From contig WOGZ01000081.1 of the NCBI GenBank assembly GCA_009733775.1, positions 1-64,000 on the forward strand: a DNA stretch of 64,000 nt. The letters run 5' to 3'. Below are positions 56,349-64,000 of the stretch, piece after piece (the first letter of the stretch is position 1; each line of letters begins with the position of its first letter). Below the pieces are notes generated by a model, which saw nothing but the letters and a program-made list of their open reading frames with translations, was not told where the DNA came from and made no database searches. The position numbers and the translations under genes are program-made. This DNA comes from Alectoria sarmentosa (lineage: Eukaryota > Ascomycota > Lecanoromycetes > Lecanorales > Parmeliaceae).

Positions 56349-58171
56349 TCACCGGTTAAGCACGGCCTCTCCCAAGTTTCCCCACGGCCTCATGGGCAGA
56401 GCCGCGTCCGATTGTGGGGCTGGGCTGACGATCGCTCCCTCGCAGGAGTCCTGCGCCCAGGACGGCAGCACGGCCGCAAATTGACCGTTCGATCCCGCAT
56501 TTCGATGTCGATCTCTGCAAGATGCCAACCACTCACTTAGAGGTGTGACCTGCTCCATTGCAAAATCTCCCCAGCCGAATCCACTGCTTCTAGCGTGCTT
56601 CTTGCATACGTCGTACAGCCACTTTGCCTCCGGAGAGGTTTGGTCCGTAGCGAGGTAAGCGACGGTGGCGGGCAATTGAAGGACTATATAGCCGCGGGAG
56701 CCATGTTTGTCGAGGCAGAGGAAATCAGTGCAGCGGCATATGTTCCGAACCAGCTGCAGTATTGATCCGTTGGGGAAAAGGCCGGGTGAGATGTCTTCGA
56801 CGGGCTGGAGGTTGTCGGGCGAGAGATCTTGATACAGCAGGAAGAGAAGGATACAGGTCATGTGATAGAGGCAGTATTCATAGGCGCGGTATAAGTCTGT
56901 AAAGCAAACAGCCGTGTCGAATGGAGGCCTGACATTGTTTGAGCCCTCTGACGGGGCAGATGATGTGACGGAAATCCGCCACCCTGGAGTCGGGTAATTG
57001 ACGTACCATGCCTCTCGCAACTCTTTCAGGATCTGCAGACGCTCTAGAAGCTCCTCCTGCAGGGAATCTTTATCCTGCCGTTCGGGCAAGCCGGCAGCCA
57101 TGGGGGTGTTGTGGTGCGCTACATGCTCCAGGAAATAGGGTAAATCGGAGAGTACATCGACTAAGTAATCGAACGGGGACTTTTCAGAGACGTCGTCCTC
57201 CCAGGGAACGTCCTTCCATCTTTGCTCATCAAGGAACGATCTTTGACAGGCAAACATCGAGTTCGCGACCTAGCTCGAGAGACATTAGCGAAATGACACT
57301 CATGAAGCTTATGGAAATCAGGGCTGACGCACAAGTATAATCCGGGATTCTAAGTAGATTTCTTTCTCGGGATAGTTCTTATGGAGCTCAGGCCCCCGAG
57401 CATGTATTAATTTTCCGATCCCGCCAGCGTGGGTGATCCACCCATGAGTTCCAGAGGTGAGGTGTATCAACTTTGTCTGGGTTAGTAGGGCCTCGGCCTC
57501 ATAGTTGACAGATGAGCAAAGGCAAACCTCATACATGTTGAGTGCCATAGTCGCGCCCAACGTCTCGAATGTGAACGCCTTCTCCTTGTGCGAAATATCA
57601 CTCGACAAATTGCGCAAGGCCTCTCCGTAAAGCTTTGTTCCCTCGGTGATGATCTGTGGCTGTTGATGAATACGTCCAAAGAAAGCCGCCGCCATTGCTT
57701 TGCTCGCTGAAATGAGTGTTCGAGATTGAACCTCAACCCTCGGCGCGGGATTCAGCCACCAGCTTATCGCCTTGGAGAAGAGCTCTCCTGAGCATAGCCT
57801 GTGAAACAAGAAAGATCGGCATATATCCTCTCGGAAGGCGGATAGATTCAATTCTTGGGCGACTCTTTCAGCCGGCAGGAAGCCTTGGGACGTGAGAGCT
57901 TCTTTGGGAAAGAAGGCGTCCTGTCTGGCGAGATAGAGTTCATCTCGCACCCGAAAGCGCTCGTGGGCTTCGCGCACGTAACGTGCTTCATCAAGCCAAG
58001 GTTGATCGTATCCAGCGCACTTGTACGTTGCCTTTTTGCATCTTTCGCATTCTGGCTTGGCCTCATCACATTTCACCTTGCGCTCTAGGTTGAATGTCAG
58101 CAGGATCAATGGTGGGGAGTGAGATGTGACTCACTTCTGCAAGTGATGCACCCGCTGCTTCTTTTGCCCAT
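56349..58171 (-). CDS. Zn2Cys6 fungal transcription factor
   Basis: Three exons (58171-58135, 58084-57333, 57269-56349) give 569 residues. The 50-bp intron (GTGAGT...CCTAG) interrupts the zinc cluster; joined it reads GCITCRKRKVKCDEAKPEC and ERCKKATYKC, a Cys-x2-Cys-x6-Cys-x6-Cys-x2-Cys-x6-Cys binuclear cluster at residues 8-35 followed by basic residues. The start MGKRSSGC places the cluster at the extreme N-terminus. The rest is the Fungal_trans_2-like helical region (ISWWLNPAPRVEVQSRT, TFETLGATMALNMYEVC, HLTSGTHGWITHAGGIGKLI). Target genes are unknown; no pathway cluster lies next to it. An array of GGGTAGA repeats lies about 85-140 bp upstream of the start. Confidence 0.85.
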
Positions 58172-58664
58172 CCTCTGGAAGCACCATGGCTGTCGGACAG
58201 CTTTCAATAGACCATTGTTGGTTGTAGGAGGTGAGCCAGGTGATTGACACTGGGTAGGGTAGAGGGTAGAGGGTAGAGGGTAGAGGGTAGAGGGTAGAGG
58301 GTAGAGGGTAGAGAATAGAGGACAGATTTGCTCACATGTTGAAGGACGATACAAAGCGCATGGAGAAGCAGCAGACCTCCATTGATCTGGCTAGCCAAAA
58401 GCCAAAAGCCACTGGTGCCGCCACGACCGAAAGTAGCTGCCTACTTTCCATCCCTCGATCCCCACACCTTAATATTTAGCCTCAATCTTTACCCGCCGTT
58501 TGCCCGCATATTTTCCTTTACTTTACAGCTCCACTTTTATACTTGGCAGTCTGCACGTGCTTGCGACCAACTCGGACCTAGACTCATCCTGACACTACTG
58601 TTGATGTTGATACCAACGAGAATCGAATCTTCATGTTTTCTTGAAGAACCACCGTATTCAAACA
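58172..58664. promoter_or_regulatory. Divergent promoter, transcription factor and LSM5 genes
   Basis: Between two divergent starts, holding the heptamer array on the transcription-factor side. The LSM5 side ends CAAACA before ATG. No gene seen. Confidence 0.4.
58257..58312. repeat. Heptanucleotide tandem repeat (GGGTAGA)8
   Basis: Eight perfect copies of GGGTAGA. On the minus strand this is TCTACCC in the presumed leader or proximal promoter of the Zn2Cys6 gene. G-runs every seven bases on the plus strand could form a G-quadruplex. It resembles, but is not, TTAGGG telomere repeat. Confidence 0.95.
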
Positions 58665-59217
58665 ATGGCATCTCAACTATTACCCTTGGGTACGTCAGTC
58701 ATCACCTGCATCTGACTCGGAGATCAGAAACTAAAAGTTCCGCGCAGAGTTGATCGACAAATGCGTTGGCTCGCGCATTTGGGTGGTGATGAAGGGGGAT
58801 AAAGGTAAAGAGCCAACTAAACCTCCAACAGGTCTGAAAACGGAGAAAGCATTGCTAAAATTCGCCTACATCTAGAGTTCGCAGGCACGCTGTTGGGTTT
58901 CGACGACTATGTCAGTATGTCTTCATTCTCGACTTCTCTTGCCATGTAGAACATTGACCAGGCCCCCACACAGATATGGTCTTAGAGGACGTGACCGAAT
59001 TGTACGTTTTCGATGACGCCGAATAGCACGTGAAATTGCTTTACCACTGACTTTACTGCCAGTGACTACACCGGGTCCAACACGAAGCTCCCGAAGATCC
59101 TACTCAATGGCAACAATATCTGCATGGTAACGACCTTTCATTCGGCTGTCGCTTTTCCAGCTGACGTTTTACCAGCTAATTCCTGGCGGTGAGGGTCCTG
59201 AAGCGGCTGCATTATGA
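58665..59217 (+). CDS. LSM5: U6 snRNA-associated Sm-like protein Lsm5
   Basis: An 84-residue subunit of the Lsm1-7 (mRNA decay) and Lsm2-8 (U6 snRNA) rings. Six exons (58665-58689, 58748-58804, 58876-58914, 58974-59001, 59063-59126, 59176-59217) sum to 85 codons. The protein reads MASQLLPLELIDKCVGSRIW, VVMKGDKEFAGTLLGFDDYV, NMVLEDVTEFDYTGSNTK, LPKILLNGNNICMLIPGGEG, PEAAL. Sm1 is FAGTLLGFDDYVNMVLEDV and Sm2 is ILLNGNNICMLIPGG, both canonical. Introns are 48-71 nt, so more than half the gene is intron. Length matches orthologues exactly. Confidence 0.93.
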
Positions 59218-59413
59218 TGCGGGCTCAGCTGTAGACTTCCTCGCTATCATGAGGCTCTCCAACAATTTCACGACCGGACAGGATGGCACCAAAACTCGTC
59301 GGTGGACATTACAGAGATCCATCTAAGGAAATCTATGGTGTCACATCGAGCAAAGAGATGTTCAATTGTCCCTTAGTGAATGATAGTTCGAGTGACCGTT
59401 TCGGACTAGCTAC

Positions 59414-60631
59414 TCATAATTTTGATGTTGCCCTTGAGAGCTTCGAAAGGACTTCGGCCGCATCCTGTCTGACTTCGTCCATGATTTCTTTTGCGTACTT
59501 CACTTCTTTCACTAGACCTACACCACATCCAGCATAGGCCGTGACCCTGCCATTCTCCCCCCATCCCTGGTCACCCTTCTGTAGAGCTTCTTCATATAGC
59601 TTCTTGTTCTCATCCGTAATTCGACCATGCTTCTGTGCATCCAAATAACTTTGATTGATTATACCCCGTCCGTCGTATTGATCAGGCCATCCTTTAGTGC
59701 CACGGAGAATGTCATACACCCCCGTTCTGATGGTACTCTGTCCTCCGTCTTTCGTTCTAAGCACATCGTATTGATACCCTTTGGCTATATCTGCTTCCTT
59801 GCTTGCCAAGAACCTTGTGCCCATCACAACACCGCCTGCTCCCAGGGCAAGAGCCGCCGCCACGCCGCGACCTTCGACTATACCACCTGCTGCAACTAGA
59901 GGTATGCTTTCCATCTCCATTTCTCTCATTTCATCTGCAACCTCTGGTAGCAAGCTCACAATCCCGGCACCTTGTGCTAGCCCTACTCTCTTGGAGTCAG
60001 TATGTCTTCTTTGAGATGGAATATCGGCTGTGAGACAGGTGTTGGGACTACGCGAGCTTTTTGCTCGCAAGACATGTCTCGCAATTCCGATCGCGGTCTG
60101 AACTAAGAACGCAATGCTTCGAAAAGCGCACCTACCGTGCCCTCCAGCATCAGCACCTTGAACGACAAGGACATCTGGATGACAAGAGCGGGCAACTTCA
60201 ATTGCATCCGTGACTGTGCCAACCTGTATCCATATTTTTGTTGTTCCCTTGCTCGTCTCTCTTATTCTTTTCGTCCACTCGACAAGGTCTTCATTCTTCC
60301 TTGGTGCAAATAGCCACACCGCGGCGGGTATATGCTCTTTCAGTGCCTCCAGCGCTGTCTCCAAATCGACGCCCCAATTGATAAAGCCCACACCAATGGG
60401 TAAAACTAAGCTCGACCCTGGAAGAGGCGTTTGCGCCACTAGGTCTGCCACGATTTGCAACTGTTTTTTCAGGTCGTTCAAGTCCGTGCCCGCGGCGAGG
60501 AATCCCAAGCCTCCAGCGAGGGACACGGCATATGCAAGCGGCGCTAGGGCTATTAGTCTCATTGGAGCGCTGGCAATGAAGGGGCTCCGTGTCCACGAAT
60601 ATGCAATATTCAAAGGTGTAGTAGGTATCAT
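59414..60631 (-). CDS. Nitronate monooxygenase with peroxisomal SKL signal
   Basis: FMN enzyme of the 2-nitropropane dioxygenase family, oxidising alkyl nitronates such as propionate 3-nitronate. Two exons (60631-60136, 59982-59414) give 354 residues; the start MIPTTPLNIAYSWTRSPFI is preferred because SAPMRLIALAPLAYAV and AGGLGFLAAGTD follow as in the family. Other landmarks: VLPIGVGFINWGVDLE, VLVVQGADAGGHG, GAGIVSLLPEVADEM, IPLVAAGGIVEGRGVAAALA, LGAGGVVMGTRFLAS. The product ends ATSKL, a canonical PTS1, so it should be imported into peroxisomes. The intron is 153 nt with CTGACTCC near the acceptor (introner-like). Long open sequence above the chosen start is probably not translated. Confidence 0.88.
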   Translation of the reverse strand: MIPTTPLNIAYSWTRSPFIASAPMRLIALAPLAYAVSLAGGLGFLAAGTDLNDLKKQLQIVADLVAQTPLPGSSLVLPIGVGFINWGVDLETALEALKEHIPAAVWLFAPRKNEDLVEWTKRIRETSKGTTKIWIQVGTVTDAIEVARSCHPDVLVVQGADAGGHGRCAFRSIAFLVQTAIGIARHVLRAKSSRSPNTCLTADIPSQRRHTDSKRVGLAQGAGIVSLLPEVADEMREMEMESIPLVAAGGIVEGRGVAAALALGAGGVVMGTRFLASKEADIAKGYQYDVLRTKDGGQSTIRTGVYDILRGTKGWPDQYDGRGIINQSYLDAQKHGRITDENKKLYEEALQKGDQGWGENGRVTAYAGCGVGLVKEVKYAKEIMDEVRQDAAEVLSKLSRATSKL

Positions 60632-61632
60632 CTTTGCTACTTCATGGGCACTTGGGCAACCTAATTTCAAAATTGGCAGGGTGGTAGGGGCACATCGGAT
60701 GAGGGGACCGACTGTTTGAGCAAGGGTCGTTGTCATGAGTTGCCGCCACGCAGAATCTGATCTTATACCACTCACCCAACCGTATTCACAAGAACCGAAA
60801 AAAAAACCCCCCGAGACTAAGAAGGGAGCACAGGTGTTATTTGGACTGGGCTTTGAATGCCCAAACCCAGTATGTAGCGTGAGAGATAGAATAATGAAAG
60901 TTTGCAATCTTGGTGGTATGAATGAAAGGCGATCATGCAGCGTGGCGAGGATCTATGACAAGGAGTGCGGCCCATTGCGTTGGAAGGACCAATCAAAGTC
61001 CCTGCATCTCAGCGCCCGAGTTCCCCATGGGAACAGTGCCAAGACGCTAAATATCAGCGAGGGAACTCATCAGGTGGATTGCACGATGGTTGTTGAAATC
61101 AGTTGATATTTTCTCATCTCAAACCGTAGTATTGGCCAGTTTCAGTTTGCTTAATTCATGCTGTCCTTTTATACCGAATATATATTCCAGGTTTGCTATC
61201 ACAAAAAAGAAAACCTCCTTGCAGAGCAAAGCTGTTTTTGAACAAGAAGGAGATTTGTACAAGCTTGGGTCCAATTGCAACAGGAAGAGACTGTACAGTA
61301 TTGAAGTAGACAGGACCTGTGGAAATGGCGAATGCCCCCGACAGGTACGTGTGATTTTGGATGAATTTCTCCCTATGACTTGAAAAATGTCGAGATGCAA
61401 AGCCCCCAAGTATTTCAAGTCAGATAATGGGAATCTGCGACTCATATGTTGCCCAAGTAACTGTACTTTGAGGGCATGTGCGATTAGACATGACCTTTCC
61501 AGAGCGCTAGCTTTGATGCCTTGATCACTTACGCCCTCCCATTCATTTTCCCCGTCATCCACCTACCTTGCTTCATACTCACCCCTTCTCCCTACCAATC
61601 TATCCATCACGTATCTCGTCGTGACCTTAGCC
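60632..61632. other. Divergent promoter region, no gene recognised
   Basis: 1 kb between nitronate monooxygenase and RPB11. The antisense frame of the former continues 92 codons into it without domain support. Nothing else found. Confidence 0.4.
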
Positions 61633-62521
61633 ATGGCATCTCAACACCCTCGCGGTAGCCTGGGCCCTAGGTTTCTGGCGGATTACATCGCTCCTACAAG
61701 TGATCATATGACTCGTCCATACAACACAAATCTAAGCACTTCCCAACACACATCTGTTCACTCGCACATGAGCCGGGGTCTATTGCCCATGTCAAACATG
61801 AACCCCAACGCAGGCAATGCAGGCTATAGACGAGAGTCAAAACCTACAGCAGAGGATAACACGCAGCCTAGGTTCGAACTTTTCCTACTAGGTGAGGGCG
61901 AGAAGAAAGTCACCGAAGAGGCAGATACTCGTGAGTTCAGCTATTCATCTTCATCCAAAACAGCGGCCCCCTGCTGCTTCTACCTGAGCCCCTCGATTGC
62001 TAGACGATCTTTGTTCTCTGTCATCAAGGGTCAGGATATCGTACCAGTGCCTTTCAGACTTCATCTTACATCCCTACACGATTTTGCAAAGCGACTCTTC
62101 CATTGCTGATACATGATGCTTCGTCTATTCAGGTATCCCCTCATCATCAATCTTCACCTTCAACAAGGAAGATCACACTCTTGGTAATCTTCTCCGCTCG
62201 CGACTTCTGCAATCGCCACACGTCAAGTTTGCCGGCTACAAAGTGCCTCATCCACTTGTCAGGTAAATCTATTCCCACCCAACCTTTCCGGTGCAAGGCT
62301 TTTCCGCTAACACTCTTCTCCTCGCAAGTAAATTTGAACTCCGTGTTCAAACTGATGGGACCCTCAGCCCTCGTGCTGCTCTAATGCAATGCTGCAAAGA
62401 TCTGGTTAACGACCTGAGCATTTTGAGCCGCGAATTCACCAAGGAATTCGAATTGAGGAAGATGGTTGGGGATGGAGCTAAGGCGGATGAGAAGAAGGAC
62501 GATAGGAGGGCAGGGAAATGA
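61633..62521 (+). CDS. RPB11: RNA polymerase II subunit Rpb11
   Basis: Alpha-like subunit that dimerises with Rpb3 in Pol II assembly. Exons 61633-61930, 62133-62262 and 62329-62521. The core is RFELFLLGEGEKKVTEEADT, then IPSSSIFTFNKEDHTLGN, LLRSRLLQSPHVKFAGYKVP, HPLVSKFELRVQTDG, LSPRAALMQCCKDLVNDL; the RNA_pol_L motif KEDHTLGNLL is exact. From the first ATG (MASQHPRGSLG) the product has 206 residues, about 70 more than usual before the core; from MNPNAGNAG (61798) it has 151. The later start is closer to family length, so the N-terminus is uncertain. The lysine/aspartate-rich tail is typical of filamentous fungi. The first intron is 202 nt, the longest I resolved in the window. Confidence 0.9.
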
Positions 62522-63158
62522 GAAGGTAAAATCATGAGAGCGCAGCAATTTGCATAGCGACAAAGACGGCGTCTGATGAGTCAACGGGTGTTTTAATATT
62601 GCGAGTAAAAGGAATTCGCGCATGGTGTTGGCAGGAAATGGCGTGATTTTAGAAATCGAACCCTGGAATAAGATCATATCGGATACCAGAAGATACCAGA
62701 AGCAAGGTGTTATCATGAAAACATTCTTGCCATGATCCAAAACCCACAAGGTGATTGACAAGCTGTCAGAAACAGTGACAGTTTGAGGATGAGGAGTTGG
62801 GATCCTCTTCAAATCTAGATGTTAGAATGGACAAGTACAGCATCCCTACGATTAAATTGCTTCAGGAAAGGGGCCAAACAGCGCAAGAAATTCCTCTCTG
62901 TTTATCAGCCTTCTGAGATTTCTATGGTGAGGTATGTATGTTGTACTTGAACTTTAAGTAAAGTAACACTTGCGCGGCAATAGGCAAATCCCAAAAGTGC
63001 AAGTTAGCCGAGACGCCGACTACACTAAGGAGTATGTAAAGTAGCGCCCGAGAGTTCCAAAGCTTCGCCAGGTCGGAGTCTTTAGATAAATATCGGCTTC
63101 TTCAGACTCCCTCGCATCCCAGCCTGCATTCTTTTTTCCTTGTCTTGGCCCATACTCC
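62522..63158. other. Intergenic between RPB11 and PAN1
   Basis: Terminator of RPB11 and promoter of PAN1, same strand. No gene recognised. Confidence 0.4.
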
Positions 63159-64000
63159 ATGTACTCAACATCCAATTCATATCTGGGAGGGGCCAACAGC
63201 GCGCGTCCAGCCCCTCCCCAATATGGACAGTCTTACCCTCAGCAAGGCCAGCAGCCCCAGCCTACTGGCTTTGGTGCAGGTCAGCTCCAATCTCAATACA
63301 CAGGATATCCAGGTCCCGGACAGCAGCAAAGCTTCCAAGCTTCGCAACAACAGCCGCAGTTCACTGGATACCCCCAGCCAAACCAGCAACCTTCCCAGAA
63401 CCAGCTTCCTCAGCAACAGTCTTTTCAAACGGGACAGCCTCCTCAGCAGCAAGTTGCTCCACAAAAGACAGGTCAAACCTCCTCCCAAATAGCCCAGTCA
63501 TTCTCCACAACGCCCGTATCGCAACCTCCAGCGCCCCGAACTACTGCATCGAGTACAAAGATACCTAAGATTCGGCTATCGTTCTTGACCGCCACAGATC
63601 AGGCGAAGTTCGAGCAGCTATTCAAGTCGGCAGTAGGAGATGGACAAGCTTTAGATGGTAAGGCATCCAAGGAAGAGGTAGTTTCGTACAACTGAAGAAA
63701 CATAGGCGAGAAAGTCAAAGACTTGCTGATCCGATCGAAACTTCCCGGGACTGATCTTATGAAAATATGGTATGATCAACATGAGATACTGGGTTTCAGT
63801 CATTGACGGTTCTTAGGACTCTCTCGGATACGACGAAGTCGGGTCAGCTCCTCTTCCCAGAATTTGCCTTGGCCATGTACCTTTGCAACCTGAAGCTTGT
63901 GGGAAAGGAATTGCCGCAAAGCTTGCCGGAGAAAATAATGAACGAAGTCTCTAGTATGGTGGACATCATTTCATTCGGCGTACCTGACGACCGTCCTGCG
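63159..64000 (+). CDS. PAN1: Actin cytoskeleton-regulatory complex protein Pan1, 5' part
   Basis: Truncated by the window end. Three exons seen so far: 63159-63657, 63706-63769 and 63817 onward. The N-terminus MYSTSNSYLGGANSARP is followed by a Gln/Pro/Gly-rich stretch with repeated QFTGYPQP/QYTGYPGP motifs (about residues 20-100). The first EH domain then starts at IRLSFLTATDQAKFEQLFK and reads GEKVKDLLIRSKLPGTDLMK, IWTLSDTTKSGQLLFPEFAL, AMYLCNLKLVGKELPQSLP. Pan1 is the endocytic scaffold that joins clathrin-coat proteins to Arp2/3-driven actin assembly with End3 and Sla1. Two short introns (48 and 47 nt) interrupt the EH domain. The second EH domain, coiled coil and proline-rich tail must lie beyond 64000. 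Confidence 0.92.

Noticed and set aside
56510..56545. Possible extra intron in the Zn2Cys6 gene (GTGAGT...TTGCAG)
   Set aside because: It would be only 22 nt, below any spliceosomal minimum; the uninterrupted frame is used.
58257..58312. CRISPR-like or telomeric array
   Set aside because: It is a plain 7-bp tandem repeat without spacers, and the unit differs from TTAGGG; flanks are ordinary genes.
48017..60631. Secondary-metabolite cluster suggested by an oxidase, a methyltransferase, a nitronate monooxygenase and a Zn2Cys6 factor in 12 kb
   Set aside because: No polyketide synthase, NRPS, terpene synthase or transporter; the methyltransferase is a sphingolipid enzyme, and LSM5 and an exonuclease lie between them.

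Overview
The window is nuclear DNA of a filamentous ascomycete (Pezizomycotina). Evidence: spliceosomal introns of about 47-66 nt with GT...AG ends and CTRAC branch sites; compact genes on both strands; a Copia retrotransposon whose LTR copies differ only by transitions, as repeat-induced point mutation (RIP) leaves; and fungus-specific genes (Zn2Cys6 regulator, recyclin, PAN1, sphingolipid C9-methyltransferase, galactose oxidase). A second class of long introns (about 120-160 nt) sharing internal motifs looks like introner-like elements, which points to Dothideomycetes or a relative. That placement is inference.

Layout. 0.4-8 kb: a Na+/H+ antiporter converges on a 1962-residue ZNFX1/Hrr1-type RNA helicase. 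8.6-13.9 kb: one complete but inactivated Copia element with LTRs and a TAATG target duplication. 14.3-18.4 kb: three small paralogous proteins beginning MGCxxSR (predicted myristoyl/palmitoyl anchors) around a secreted thaumatin-like protein. 19-33.8 kb: an F-box protein, a small unknown, the WD40-cyclophilin Cyp15, Fcf1 (9 exons), a CSI2-like membrane protein, recyclin-1, a three-exon secreted protein and a small coiled-coil protein. 34.4-39.5 kb: an EthD-domain gene with a decayed tandem copy, ERD1 (9 exons) and PEX10. 40.8-46.6 kb: an AT-rich relic, a polyglutamine gene with an in-frame TAA, and a gene holding a degenerate SF1-helicase C-terminal domain. 48-55.8 kb: galactose oxidase, sphingolipid C9-methyltransferase and a Werner-type exonuclease. 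56.3-64 kb: a Zn2Cys6 regulator, LSM5, a peroxisomal nitronate monooxygenase, RPB11 and the 5' end of PAN1.

Most genes are unrelated housekeeping functions: RNA biology (Hrr1-like helicase, Cyp15, Fcf1, LSM5, RPB11), membrane traffic (recyclin, ERD1, PAN1, CSI2-like) and peroxisome (PEX10, an SKL-tailed enzyme). I see no biosynthetic cluster. The most original signals are the MGCxxSR family, the introner-like introns, and a 2-nt microexon in galactose oxidase that sits between two such introns. Exon structures were worked out by hand from splice signals, reading frame and family similarity; no search or transcript data were available.
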